Shown piece after piece: positions 53,201-63,993 of a stretch of DNA of 64,000 bases (position 1 is its first letter; each line of letters opens with the position of its first letter). A program made the translations under genes and the position numbers. This DNA comes from Adiantum capillus-veneris. Taxonomy: Eukaryota > Streptophyta > Polypodiopsida > Polypodiales > Pteridaceae. The stretch spans positions 4,341,306-4,405,305 of the forward strand of contig CM043954.1 in the NCBI GenBank assembly GCA_014529385.2. Reading direction: 5' to 3'. Under the pieces are notes generated by a model, which worked only from the letters and a program-made list of their open reading frames with translations, did not search any database and was not told the DNA's origin.

Positions 53201-54223
53201 AGCCACATATGATGTAAACCACTCTTTGTGCGGAGAAACATGTAAAGATGCCCCTGAGTCGATAATCCAATCACTCATAGCATGTCCATCCTCTGCAGTC
53301 AAGAAAACAGAATCAAGATTGCTTGTAAGGAAGATGTCACCAGCTGCTATACTAGAATCACTGTCTGAACCAGATCCTGTGACATTCACCTCTTCAATCT
53401 TCACTGAACTCTTCTTTTCATCTTGCTCAGAACTCTTTGTTTTTCCTTTTTCTTGTTTCCACTTCGTACAGTCTCGCTTCATGTGACCCTTCTTGCCACA
53501 ATGGTAGCATTCTATGTTATCCTTTGACTTCGAATCACGAGACTTACTTCGGTTTTGTGCCTTCTTACCCTTCTTCTCTTTAAACTGTTGTCTCCCTCGA
53601 ACGACCAAAGCACTATTGCCTTTGCCTTTGTCAATGTTCTTCCTGTTCACTTCCTCTGTGAGCAAGCTGCCTTCTACATTGGCACTTGTAAGACCTTCTG
53701 GCGCGACAGAATTACTTAACGCTGTACGAAAAGTATCCCAACTGTCTGGCAAAGTGATTAAGAGAAACATAGCCTTCACTGAATCTGGAAAGACTATCTC
53801 CTGTGCTGTTAACTGGCTGAAAATTGTGTGAAATTCATTCAGATGATTTGACATGGTTGTCCCTTCCTTCATCTTCAAATCCATCAATTTCTTGAGCCAG
53901 TAAATCTGAGAAGCAGCACTTTGTTTCTCGTACATACCACATAGCTTTTTCCATACGCCATACGCTATAGTCTCTTCTGCTACGTTGAAGTAAACATTTT
54001 CTGCCAGTGTCAGCATGATTGTGGAACAAGCTAACTCGTCAAGCTCTTCCCACTCATCTTCAGCCATACCTTCTGGTCTCTCCCCTTTGAGCTTCAGTGG
54101 CTTCACTTGTTTTTTCTGCACCAAAACCTGCCAAATCTGCTTCTTCCAGAATGGAAAGTTTGTGCCATCCAGCTTCTTTATGTTGTAAAGAGTCTCACTT
54201 TGAGAAGATGCCATATCTGCCAA
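50249..54223 (-). CDS. Copia 2 gag-pol polyprotein, 1324 residues, intact
   Basis: One open frame from MADMASSQSETLYNIKKLDG to the stop. Gag occupies about 1-230; CCHC knuckle 239-252 (CYHCGKKGHMKRDC); protease IDSGAS with Asp322; zinc site of integrase His450, His455, Cys481, Cys484; integrase triad Asp511, Asp574, Glu610, with 35 residues between the last two; RT with QMDVKTSFLHGD (Asp920) and LYVDDM (1006-1009); RNase H Asp1178, Glu1219 or Glu1221, Asp1254. All are present and length is usual for copia polyproteins. The order protease-integrase-RT-RNase H defines Ty1/copia. The RT part is nearly identical in DNA to copia 1 whereas gag and integrase are not. With intact ORF and LTRs, it may still be mobile. 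Confidence 0.96.
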   Translation of the reverse strand: MADMASSQSETLYNIKKLDGTNFPFWKKQIWQVLVQKKQVKPLKLKGERPEGMAEDEWEELDELACSTIMLTLAENVYFNVAEETIAYGVWKKLCGMYEKQSAASQIYWLKKLMDLKMKEGTTMSNHLNEFHTIFSQLTAQEIVFPDSVKAMFLLITLPDSWDTFRTALSNSVAPEGLTSANVEGSLLTEEVNRKNIDKGKGNSALVVRGRQQFKEKKGKKAQNRSKSRDSKSKDNIECYHCGKKGHMKRDCTKWKQEKGKTKSSEQDEKKSSVKIEEVNVTGSGSDSDSSIAAGDIFLTSNLDSVFLTAEDGHAMSDWIIDSGASLHVSPHKEWFTSYVATKDYVRLGNEQVCDILGVGDVQLKFQNGSSLWLKNVRHVPAIRKSLISTGKLDDAGYVIVFGNNAWKISKGSMTVAHGSKSGTLYTLHVSEVKNHVINVIEQPSVSLWHRRLGHMSKRGMEILSHYGYLPGFLFQDFEFCEDCVYGKQTQEPHRSKRNRRDERLALVHSDLCGPMPSLSLGGATYFCTFIDDYSRKVWVYFLKHKDEVLKVFKTFLQLVENQSGQKLKCLRTDNGGEYVSKAFQNFCEAKGIKRELTAPYNPSQNGVAERMNRTIQEKVRSMLSNAELPDGFWAEAVATAVHLINRSLSRVLDKSAVAEMLWTGKAPSYKHLRVFGCEAYSHIPKEFRNKLEPKSKKCIFLGYGVSGEMGYRLWDPESRKLIRSNDVHFNEAKFHAKPEKTEEIRRVVFREDGPSASTSRQHGQAQEQPIVAREAESVVVRRSERVSKPPDRYVPSLNYVMLTDCGEPSCYKEALQVVDSKKWQLAMQSEMTALHKNQTWKLVKLPQGKKALPCKWVYRYKITAHDSQPKYKARLVAKGFKQEQGIDFDEVFSPVVKMTTLRCFLALVAILDLVLHQMDVKTSFLHGDLDVEIYMQQPEGFVEKGMEHLVCQLLKSLYGLKQSPRAWYHKFHQFMLSQGYKRSEFDHCLYTKKAKDGSWLILILYVDDMLIAGKHLEEISALKSKMEKSFDMKDMGEASHILGMRIERDRSKKLIWLSQTEYIDKVLQRFNMEKGKALSVPLPPYVKLSKQDCPVSEEEKAEMDKIPYASAVGSLMYAMIATRPDIAFAVGVVSRYMSNPGKKHWEAVKGIMRYLKHTKSMCICYGSQDLSVRGYTDSDYAGDLDKRRSTSGYVFTLAGGAISWRSRLQDCVTQSNTEAEYVAANEACKEAIWLGRLVADLGIKVDMPELYCDNQSAIQLAKNPVFHSKTKHIDVKYHFIREVLEDKQIQLLKIHTKDNPADLLTKGLPREGFVHCRELLGIG

Positions 54224-55266
54224 ACTGTTTACTCCTGAGAAAAATCCGGCAGAGTTTCCCCTGTAAACTGGCCTCTGTACACAGTAAACAAGTTGTAATC
54301 AACAAGCTGAACACCTCTCCTCAGGAACTGTCAGTATTTTGAAAATTTCTGACAGAGTCTCCCCTGTAAACTGAGCTCTGGGAACCAAAAGATAGCTCAA
54401 AAAACAATCATAAATAGCTAACCAGTGACAAATCTAAAAAATCTCTGTAATATGCTGTACTGTAAGCATACACTGTCTCCTCTCTGGGCGATGAAAGAAC
54501 CTGTATCTGTCTCAAGACTGAACCCTGAACAATGCCTCAACGGCCTGACGCATAAGATGCAATCCAGTGTCTACACAAAGTCATACATCCTAAGGGATAA
54601 AAGTCGCCGAAGAGGATGCGTGTAGAGGGGAACTCCAGCAACCTAATCCACCTCACACTGGGTAACCCAGCCCCCAGTGCTTGGCTTCAAAAAACCTCAC
54701 ACACGACCCTCTCAGATGGCTCAGCAAACTGCCCAGAACTAGCATACATCCTATAATAGACCAATCAGTGTCCTATGACCGCTGCGGCGGTCTGTCTGCT
54801 AGCGTGACTCACAACTAGCAGACCCACAATCACAGTACATCAATCTGCAATACATGCCAGTGGTGTCAAGCCGTCGTATGGCCACACCTCCCCTGGAACC
54901 TGGCAAGAACAAGAAGTAACAATGCAGACTGCAATATATATATCTGATGATATATATGTGTACCTGGTCTATAGATGATACTCTGAAGACTAATGAGTGA
55001 TGTATGCCGATGCCGATATTGATGTCGACCACCTCCTGCTTGCCAATCTACACAAGACGGATTTTTTTGCGACTGAAATCTATCTTCTGCTGTAGTGCTC
55101 AGAACGAAATTCTGAGGGCATAAACGGCTTCGAAAGGGGGGTAAAACCCCAGGTCGCCTGATGAAAACGCTCCCGGAACGTCGAGTGTGAATTTTCGAAC
55201 TCTGGATCCAGAATCTGCCGGAAAAGTGCACACGCACGCGATTGCGCAAAACCGCACTGAACCAAG
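54224..55266 (-). other. Untranslated leader of copia 2
   Basis: About 1.04 kb. The duplicated ~30-nt motif also seen in copia 1 is at 54247-54276 and 54351-54380. No sense ORF of note. Confidence 0.7.
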
Positions 55267-55278
55267 GCTCTGATACCA
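55267..55278 (-). promoter_or_regulatory. Primer-binding site of copia 2 (tRNA-Met)
   Basis: Plus-sense GCTCTGATACCA, two bases inside the 5' LTR. Confidence 0.93.
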
Positions 55279-55280
55279 AT

Positions 55281-55498
55281 TGAAGTCGCGGAGTGGAGCG
55301 TGGATCGAGTCTCTCTCACACACACACACAGTGAGCTTACACAGTACAGTACGCAGAGAACTGTTAGAAGGGTTATCTCCCAATTACCTTAGTATTCACA
55401 AAGTATATGTGAGTATATACAAAGAGTTAGAGGTAAGTGAGTTAGGCGGGCGGCTGGCCATATCCGCATAAGAGGCCACTTGGGCTTTAATCCCAACA
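55281..55498 (-). repeat. 5' LTR of copia 2
   Basis: 218 bp, four bases longer than the partner because of a CT/CA repeat near 55312-55330. Confidence 0.96.
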
Positions 55499-55954
55499 GA
55501 AGAAACTCCTCGAGAAAGCATGTATAGAAGGTGATAATAAATTCATAGAAATTTGACATAATCAAGAGGGAAACAGGATGGCCAATCTAGCACACTTGGT
55601 GATCTTTGAGGGAGTAGAAATAATAGAAGAAGAAGGCAAAGAAGATAATAGGTAGTGATGAAAAGGAGTAGAAGGAGGCTTAGAAAACCTTTGTGTTCGA
55701 CTCCATCTGACAAGACCAATCACAAAGAGCAGTAAAAGAAGCGGCTTTAACACCGTAGGAATAAGTCATGATAACTTCAAATCCTCTACCTTCAAGAAAG
55801 TGTGATCGTACGGCAACATTGAAGAAGAGGATGTACTTAGCGAAGATCGGTGTGCAGCACAGATGTCAGTGCCTACACGTGTGGAGCAACACTCCCCGTC
55901 CAATATCTCTATCTCTTATTTTGTTCTAAACATCCCTCACAGTTGCGGCTCTAG
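55499..55954. repeat. Segmental duplication, copy B, right part
   Basis: Continues from 49950 after copia 2 and matches 48128-48583, ending at GCGGCTCTAG. Confidence 0.9.
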
Positions 55955-56035
55955 TTTCATGTACGCCCCTTAGTAGTAGTTGAAAATCCACCATTGATTT
56001 CTCTCCCTCTCTCAGCTCACTCAACCAATGTATCC

Positions 56036-56123
<88 letters not shown>

Positions 56124-59112
56124 CACGCACACAGCTACCCTGAGTTTTGCCGAGAGTGCGGTGTGCTGCGAGTCATCTGGGTTCCGCCGAGGGAAGTCTG
56201 ATCTCTTTCACAAAGACATCTTGACTTTCAGGCGGAGCACGAGCACAGGTTCCATTCCCATCTCGAGCCTCATCAAGGTCTACAGCACTCGGCTTCTCTC
56301 GCTTTTTGGCTCGCGCAAACCAGTTGCCGCCAGTGAAGCTACGGGAGTTTACTTTTTGCAAATTGAGTCGGGCACAGCTTAGCTTGTATTTTTCCATGTT
56401 GCAACAGACAATTTGTAGCAAGAACTCTATTTGAAGGCATTATTTACGACAAGGAAAACTTTGAGCAAGACAATCTAAGCTTGCAATTCTGAGGCTTATG
56501 AAGCGTGCAACAACCAAGGCCCGGTTTCAAAGCAAGGCTTTGTAGTCACGAGTTTTTCAGCATCGCTTTTCAATGAAATTTGCAAATAAGCCTTTTTGTT
56601 CTTCCAATATTTACGCTCTAAAAAGGTACTTTTGGTCGAAAATTTGAAGACGACATAGGCAACATGTGTAGACCTTACCCCTAACCCGATTTAAAGTTTT
56701 AGATGACGAATTGCAAGGCGAGTGAAAAAGAAACATTCAAGTTCAATGTTCCATGAATTAGTGTAAGTAAAGTGATATGTGTGTGTGTGTGTGCACGCGT
56801 GTGCGTGCGCTCGCACGCAATATTCTCACTTTAAATATGCAATAAATATTGATTCTTGCCCACTACCCCTCCACAATGACAAGAAACAATCTTCCTTAGA
56901 GGTTAACACCAGATTTGGTTTTTGAGACCAAAACTCCCATCTCCGACTTATACTTCTAGTTGTAAAGTTTTGCTGATTTTCTTCAACGCAAGCATGAAAT
57001 CTAGTTAAGACTTCCCAATTCTAGGTAAAATAGGGCCTTCATGTAAAGGTACTATATAGTTGATAGTTAGTGTTGTTTATGACCATCAAATTGTCAAAGA
57101 GTCATTGACCTTGCTACAAAATTGATTCATAAAATTTATTAAATTATTACACTCTCTCTATCTCTCTTTTTCTTTTGGGAATTTTATTTTCACTACAGTT
57201 AATATGAGGTTGTTCTTATTTAAGCCCTAGAATGAGCCTAGAATCTACCAAAACCCTAAGCCAGACTTTCAAATTAAGCATCATTACTAGGTACCAAGAA
57301 ACACAATTGATTTTGCCACTACTTCCAATACCTCCATAACACCCTCAACTTGAAAATTGGGTGGTAACTTTTCAAATTTTGTAGGTGGGATTACATAACC
57401 CTAGGTTTTATGTCAAGTAATGCTAGTTATTTTTGTACCATTACCTGGTTTTCCACTCCTGCCAACTCAATCACGATTTGTTTTCCTCTGGTCATGGAGA
57501 TGAAACTAGTAGTCATATGGGCACAATTTCCACACTAAATGAATCCCCAAAACCACTACCACTTGGACTAGGAAGGCCTTCAAGCCGTCACTCTTATCTC
57601 CTTTTATATCTCCTTTTATTTTCATACACCTTTGGTTATCTTCTAGCTACTTAATAGATTGTAGGGCTCTTTCCCTCATTTCTATTTGATACATTACTCT
57701 ATATCATCATCCAAATTTTAAGATGAGGTCATGATTATCATTTAGAAGCCAGTAGTCCCTCCTAGCTCACTAATGGTAGGATAGTCATTATTTAGAAGTG
57801 ATATCGCTCAATATGTTATAATAATCATTAAGTAGCAACCACAATATTTATTTTTTCTTGCAAAAAAAAGAAGAGAAAAAGAGTCACATTGAATGTCCTT
57901 GTTAACCACCCCACACATCTATCACTGTTTTTCAAGTTAAGTCTTGGAGTTAGTCTCGATTTATCTACACAAGATCGATGGTCCCTTGGATTGGCATATG
58001 ACCCCATCAACCATTTACCCTAAGTTTTTACATCAAAAGTGTGTCACCTTTGACATACAAAGTCACACTACTCTCAATTTCAAGGTCTACCTTATTGTAA
58101 GAATGGGATGCCATTTGATTCTGCATTACTAAATCTATGTGGATGGAATTAGAGTTTGACATTACAAAAAACTATAGATGTAATCCACATTGATAAACTT
58201 CTATGCATCCAATTAGCCTTGCATCTCTGCATGTTCTTAACTGCTCACCTAGTTCTCCTTAACATTCCATACTTTTGTTCTATTTCTAACAATTGTTTTC
58301 TTTTGTTTTTAGATTGTGTTGTTTACTTATTTCCGATCAAATATGCTAACTAACATGAGATTTATAATTGTTGTTAGAGAATACCTACTCTTTGGTAGAT
58401 CCCATTCAAAGTGACCAATACACATACACAAATTCCAATTACATGGCTTGCTTATCAGTTTGACAACTAGCCATTTCTTCGAAGAACATTCAGGTACATA
58501 ATTTCTCAATGTATCCTTTTATATACATCTAGCAAAATCATTTTTCTTTCTTTAATGATTTAGTTCTCTCCATGGCCCACATGCTTAGTATTTCTTTTGT
58601 TTCCTTCTTTATCTTAACATCTCTGCATTATGGACCATCACTTACGACAACATGTTATACAATAATCCCCTAGTTTGATATACTCGTTTGATAAATGCTC
58701 ACTTTCTTTGCTTTCTTCTAAGTTACTCTCTCAATAGATATACCTTGAAGCCACACCCAAGCAATTTTATAGCAAGGAAGAATACCTCCGGATTTTTTTA
58801 AGATCACGGGCCTGTTTTTCTTACCTACATTGTCTTATGAGTTGTGAAATGATCTCTAACATCGTGGGTTGTAATTGCATTGAATGGAATTTTTTCGAGA
58901 TGATTTGTCATTAAGCTATATTGTTGACCATACGAGCTAAGGTGCTTGGGATAATGAGCAACAATTTGGAAGTACTCTGCTGCTCAAACAAACTCCAATT
59001 TGGTGCCAAACAAGGAATAAACATTTTGTCTTTTATGCCTTGCTCAATCCATTGGTCACATGCACGCAGACTCACCAATCTAAGTAGTGTGTAAATGCTC
59101 ATCTTGGTGTAG
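55955..59112. other. Mostly AT-rich intergenic sequence
   Basis: Contains a long CT microsatellite and a short GC-richer block (about 56140-56400) with ORFs on both strands (56161-56382 plus, 56421-56173 minus) that match no family I know. A CT-rich tract followed by a GC-richer segment resembles a plant 5' leader, but no coding continuation was found. The rest holds nothing recognisable. Confidence 0.45.
56038..56121. repeat. (CT)n microsatellite, about 84 bp
   Basis: Pure CT run, the longest in the window. Confidence 0.97.
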
Positions 59113-59332
59113 ATTTGCCAATTTAGGAAACACCACTTAATTATGTATATTCATCGATTTAGGCAGCACAAATGCAACTTTGCCGTTTTTGGCAACACAA
59201 CACTATATCATAGATTCACTATTTTAAAAAATATTAAGTACAAACTTGCCGGTTTAGGCATCACAAGTGAAGTTTTTTTAATTTAGGTAGCACACCTCAT
59301 TGGTGTCCATTCGCCAATTTAGGCATCACCGA
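59113..59332. repeat. Degenerate array of TTTAGGCA(G/T)CAC motifs
   Basis: Six related motifs near 59117, 59153, 59192, 59248, 59278 and 59312. Four have self-complementary arms GCC...GGC around a T-rich loop (GCCGTTTTTGGC, GCCGGTTTAGGC, GCCAATTTAGGC). Spacing is 30-56 bp. Confidence 0.6.
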
Positions 59333-59774
59333 TTACAATATCATGTTGCAATGGCTGGCCACCATTGCTCCTAGTATCATTTTGTTATGCAGGTATGTAA
59401 TGGAAATGATTTTGGAATTGGAATTGGAATTGGCTTTGGATTGGGTTTATGGTGATTGCTTGTCCACATTGTGTATGAAATTGGATTTGAAATTTATGCT
59501 AATTGATTATTGAACGATGAGTGTGACCAATGATATCCTGATACATTAGTATATGACATATACTATCTATTCTCGTGGTATGGGACACTAGAATATGCAA
59601 TTTTGTGGATGACGATAGACATAAGCACATGTGTTAATTTAAGTTTATGAATTTTTGTTTTCGTACATGATATTTTTGACACATAATTTTAACAATTATT
59701 TTTTACAAGTATGATTTGCAAATTTTTAACTTAACAACTAAGGACAATTGCTTTTCTATTGACCAAGTATGTAA

Positions 59775-59952
59775 TGAAAATGGAAATATAGTAATTTATT
59801 AAAGCTGACAAGTGGCAAAAGCATAAATGGTCAATGGAAAATGCAGAAGGACATCAAATTGTATTTTTAAAGAACTCATTATGAGCTATGATTACTTTAT
59901 GTCTAGGGGGACAATTTGTATTCATTTTGAGCATTCAAAAAATCAATAAATA
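59775..59952. repeat. Second copy of the 48917 dispersed repeat
   Basis: Same ordered blocks as 48917-49110, with small internal deletion after ACATCAAATT. Confidence 0.75.
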
Positions 59953-60189
59953 ATCCCCCTGTAGTGTGATGTAAAGGTTTACACAACTAGGAAAGGTTAC
60001 TAAGGCTAAACCCTCCATGCAATGTGATGCTTTGGTCTACACAATCAGAGATGGGGTACTAACCTACAAACCAACACCAAAGTGTGAGTCTATGCTCTAC
60101 AACAATAGAGCTAGCCACACAAAAAAAGTTCATTATAAACAAGAAACAATTAGAAACATGAAAAATATCAATATGTGCAGACTCGATGA

Positions 60190-60965
60190 CATTAACCTCC
60201 TCTATCTTCACATTGCTCTAAGGAGGTGCAGAACTTATGACAATGGCTTCCCCTTCTCTCTTTGCAACAAACAACAATCTTTCTTCGTGTGTTCTTTCTT
60301 GTGACAATGGTAGCATTCAATGTTCCTTGCATCACGTCCATGATTCTTGCTACGTGGATTCTTGTGATCTTGAGAACGACCTCACTTGTGACTACAACCT
60401 CTCTGCCTTTGATTGTTCCTCTAGCTACTTCCACTTGCCATATACACATCAGCAAGCCCACTAGCGTCAAGAGATTGATATCAAATCTCTTTTGTAATCA
60501 AAGCACTGGTAACATCATTGAAAATAAGCTTGTCCTTAGGGTATGGGTTACTAAATAATGACAGTATTAAATGTGTCCCATGATGCAGGCAAAGAACATA
60601 GCACTGTTAGACTCATTCATGTGTGAAAGTGTCACACTGCTTCCTTTTTTCATGTTAAGAAGTATAAGCTTCTTCACCAAAAACCTCCCAAAAGCACTTC
60701 TTTGATGCACTCTTACCATCGCATGTTGAGCATAAAGACTCCCACATTCCTTTAGTATTAGTCTTGTCTAGAATCGTGAAGAATATAGACTCACCAAGAT
60801 GCAGCTTAATAGTTTCCATGACATGAGCATCAAGCTCCTTCGTCTCTATGCTCTTTCAATGGCATTGTAAGTTCTTTGTTGATTAGCACATCAAGCATTC
60901 TTTGCTTCCATATAGTGAAATTTGTCCCACCAAACTTCTTAATGTAGTTGTTGTCAAGCCTAGAG
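60190..60965 (-). pseudogene. Copia gag remnant
   Basis: Minus-strand pieces in changing frames: KKFGGTNFTIWKQRMLDVLI (60960-60880), related to the N-terminal gag of copias 1 and 2; a middle part with FNDVTSALITKEI; and a CCHC knuckle CYHCHKKEHTKKDC (about 60290-60330). Several stops and frameshifts; no protease or later domains follow downstream on the minus strand, so only gag survives. Confidence 0.75.
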
Positions 60966-61090
60966 TAGATAAGCCAGAGGCCAAGGGCCAAGAACACATA
61001 TAGTATAGGGGACCTATATTTAGCAGCCCAAGGGCCTATATTAAACATAATTGGGTGGAGATGTGCATGTGCTAGTCCCTAGTCTCTTAT

Positions 61091-61104
61091 ATTGGTATCA
61101 GAGC
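61091..61104 (+). promoter_or_regulatory. Orphan tRNA-Met primer-binding-site-like sequence
   Basis: TTGGTATCAGAGCG in plus sense, opposite to the adjacent gag remnant, so it belongs to another, decayed element. The sequence before it (to about 61090) may be the end of its LTR. Confidence 0.55.
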
Positions 61105-61148
61105 GAGGTGCAACCATGGAGGAAGGGGAGAAACAACGTGAAGCGTGG

Positions 61149-61151
61149 AGG

Positions 61152-61221
<70 letters not shown>
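61149..61221. repeat. (CT)n microsatellite
   Basis: Pure CT run of about 73 bp right after the orphan primer site. Confidence 0.96.
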
Positions 61222-61224
<3 letters not shown>

Positions 61225-61415
61225 GGTGGGCTCAAGACAATCACAAGAAAGCTCTCTTGGATACACAGAGGCGGTCAAGGAGGAGGGTCGATAGACAATG
61301 GCCATGGGAGTCCTGCACACAAAGAGAGATAGTGTTGAACTTCATCAAATTGGGTGGTACCTGCTCCAAAGAGGAGCACCCTGTTGAGCTAGGCAAAGTT
61401 TACTTCTTCGGCAAC

Positions 61416-61586
61416 TGCAAAAGGGCAACACATACACCATGTCAAATGCATCTTTGGGGACAAACATGGCCGCCATCGCCTACACACAAGAAGGCGTACG
61501 TGCTGCAAAAGTGCAACACATACATCGTGGTGAATGCATCTTTGGGGACGAACATGGCCACCATCGCATGTGTACAAGAAGGTGTT
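61416..61586. repeat. Two-copy tandem repeat, 87 bp period
   Basis: Starts TGCAAAAG(G/T)GCAACACATAC at 61416 and 61503. Both contain ATGCATCTTTGGGGAC and AACATGGCC. It keeps an open plus-strand frame, but no family is recognised. Confidence 0.85.
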
Positions 61587-61709
61587 GGGTTCATATTGTG
61601 TTTTTTTCTTTGCTATAGTGGGTGTCCTAAGGGTGCCCTAAGGCCACCCTAAGGGGCCTCTCCCACATTAGGGGTCATCCATGTGAGGGTGCTTTGGGCC
61701 GCATCCACC

Positions 61710-61812
61710 GGCCATGAAAAGCATGCAAGATGCATGATGTCAAAGGCCATGAAAAGCATACAAGGTGCATGGTGCCAAAGGCCATGGAAATCATGCAAGG
61801 TACAAAGGTGTT
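61710..61812. repeat. 35-bp minisatellite, about 2.9 copies
   Basis: Units beginning GGCCATG(A/G)AAA at 61710, 61745 and 61780, ending CAAA or GTACAAAGG. Confidence 0.88.
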
Positions 61813-63400
61813 GATAGTTGGTGACAGAGTGTAGATCGGAGTCTAGCAATGACAGTGGCTTTGCCAAAATTGTCGGTTAGCATCCGACGGCAAAGTGCGG
61901 TAAGCAACAAGCATAATTTACAAGGTTGACAAGGCTACGAGCCTACGTGATAAGACCACCACTAAGTATTTTGGAGGATCTCAATATGAGAAATTTGGTA
62001 GGCATAGTCATGCAGCATGCAAGGTGTTGCCAACAAGGGAATTAAGAATACGATGATATGCAAGGCATTTTGCTAAGTCCACCAATAACGATTGGGTCAT
62101 TAGGTTTGCTATTTCATAATTTATGTAGTTTTCTTACTCCGTATATGAATCTATTTTACAATTTTCTACGGATTGATTTCCAAAATTTACTTTCTCATGC
62201 AAAGGCAATGCCTATTGCTAGCTTTGATCATGCATGCGAAGATGTTCCACATGGCTGGCTCTTTCCTGGTGTGAGACAGAGTTCTCTCTATTATGTTTAG
62301 TCTGGCTCTCTATCAAAGTTCTCTCTATCATGCTGAGCATGGTTGGCTATTTGTTTTCGTTCAAGAATCTGGTAGGAGTCTATTTTGCTTCATCTTCGAG
62401 TTTGGGGGTTTAACATTTTTGCTAGCGCATGGCTCCCAGATCGAGTTTTTTTGCACTTAAGTTGATCATGACAATGATCCTTTGTGAAGCACTACTTCTA
62501 TACATATGAGGCCCTTTGCATAGGCCAATCAAATCATGAAGTATGCGAATTCCAATGTCAAGGGTGGTGATCCATCAAACTCGGTAAGCACATTCAATTT
62601 AAGTTTCCAATTTTGAACTTATTCAATGTTGCAATTTTTTCTATGCAAAGTTGGCAAGCAGTAGTTGCTTCAATGAGGCTTCGATCAAGAAAGTTTTGCA
62701 TCAGAGAAACTTTGATAGCTAAGTTCCTTGATTTATCTATTGTCCACATTGGGAAATCTAAGGTACTTTATGTTTCCATGATATCTGCAAGGGTTCAATG
62801 TTAGGCATATTGCATAGAAGCTTCTAAGGTTTGGAATATGCTATGAGCATACAAAAGTGGGGACACATTGTAACATGTCTGAATGATTTTTCACTAGAGT
62901 TTGGTATGAACCAAACTAAGAGGGCATGCATGGTCTGTACAACAGCTCTCTATTTCTCCGTATACATGGCTATGAGCTAGATTCAAGCCCAGATGACAAA
63001 ATTAGATTGCACTTTATTCTCAAGAAAGAATTTCCTTCTGAATTCCACGACAATTGGTCTGAATTCCACGACAATTGGCCATAGAGGGGAGACAAGGTTA
63101 GACAATTCCTATGTTCTAAACTGTCATTTGGAAAAGATTTCCTTGCTCTGCAAAGCAAAGTACTTTGATATAGTTAACAAGAAGCAAGGCTTCTACTTCG
63201 TGCCAAAGTACTACCCATTGATGTAGGGTCAAGGGTAATGGCACATAGATTTAGTGAATTGGCAATACGGACATAAACTCACATTTTATGTTTGGCAACG
63301 TTGAATTATGATGTATCTATGCCTATAAAAATTGTGCAAGGCACTTATGGCATCGGCTCACACTGTTGTAATCATCCACTCAAGCCAAGGGCTTATCACT
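61813..63400. other. Intergenic sequence, nothing recognised
   Basis: Short ORFs only, none with a known motif. A 22-bp direct duplication (TCTGAATTCCACGACAATTG) lies at about 63037-63080. Confidence 0.45.
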
Positions 63401-63620
63401 TGTGCGCTTCTACCACACGTGTAGGATATGGGGACTTCCTGAACACTCTGTGCAAGCCACGAATGGCTGCAAGCACACAACTGGACTCTCCTAGTAAGCT
63501 CAAAGGGGCAATAGTGTGTCACTCACCGCTCACAATGCTTATCGTCGTGAAGGATTTCATGCCACGAACAAGAGCGAGCCGCCGCCGCTGATGCCGCTGC
63601 AATGCTCAATCACACATGCA

Positions 63621-63678
<58 letters not shown>

Positions 63679-63993
63679 CATACACACACACTTACACACT
63701 CGTGAGCACACGATGGAGAAGAAGGTAGAGGTAGAGCAAGAGCAGTTCTTTAGTATGCACCTCCAAAATGAGGATTTTAGGTCAAAATGGACCTTTTATA
63801 TGAATCTGGCCCATTCACATATGGACGTCCATAGTGGCCGGTCATAGCAAAAATAATGTACAAATGAGATAAGTGGTACGCCTCTCATCGACGATCACCT
63901 ACGCACCTATAGGACCGACAAGCCCGGTCCGTGACTCAAATAAAGTGATAAGGCGTCCGTCAAAGGTGATAGGGTGTCCGTAAGTGGTTAACA
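63401..63993 (-). repeat. LTR of another gypsy of the same family; body beyond the window
   Basis: 593 bp, plus-sense TGTGCGCTTC...GTGGTTAACA, followed by TGCCCCC, the start of the polypurine tract in minus orientation. It shares many blocks with 16654-17228 (for example GTGTGTCACTCACCGCTC and GACAAGCCCGGT). Its internal CT run (63622-63675) is much longer than in the young LTR. Confidence 0.88.

Larger units (their letters stand above)
49951..55498 (-). mobile_element. Ty1/copia element 2, complete and apparently intact
   Basis: The 5548 bp element has LTRs 49951-50164 and 55281-55498, the target duplication GAAGA (49946-49950, 55499-55503), primer site, leader and purine tract. LTRs differ at about three substitutions plus a CA/CT repeat-length change. 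Copy A of the surrounding duplication preserves the empty site, which confirms both boundaries independently. Confidence 0.97.

Noticed and set aside
55562-55753. 63-codon Leu-rich minus ORF, repeated at 48191-48382
   Set aside because: Identity only reflects the recent segmental duplication; no independent support for coding.
56161-56382. 73-codon ORF after the long CT run as a host exon
   Set aside because: Equally long ORF on the opposite strand, no family motif, no clear splice sites; left as unassigned.
61257-61652. 131-codon ORF over the 87-bp tandem repeat
   Set aside because: Open frame follows from the repeat period being a multiple of three; no recognised domain.
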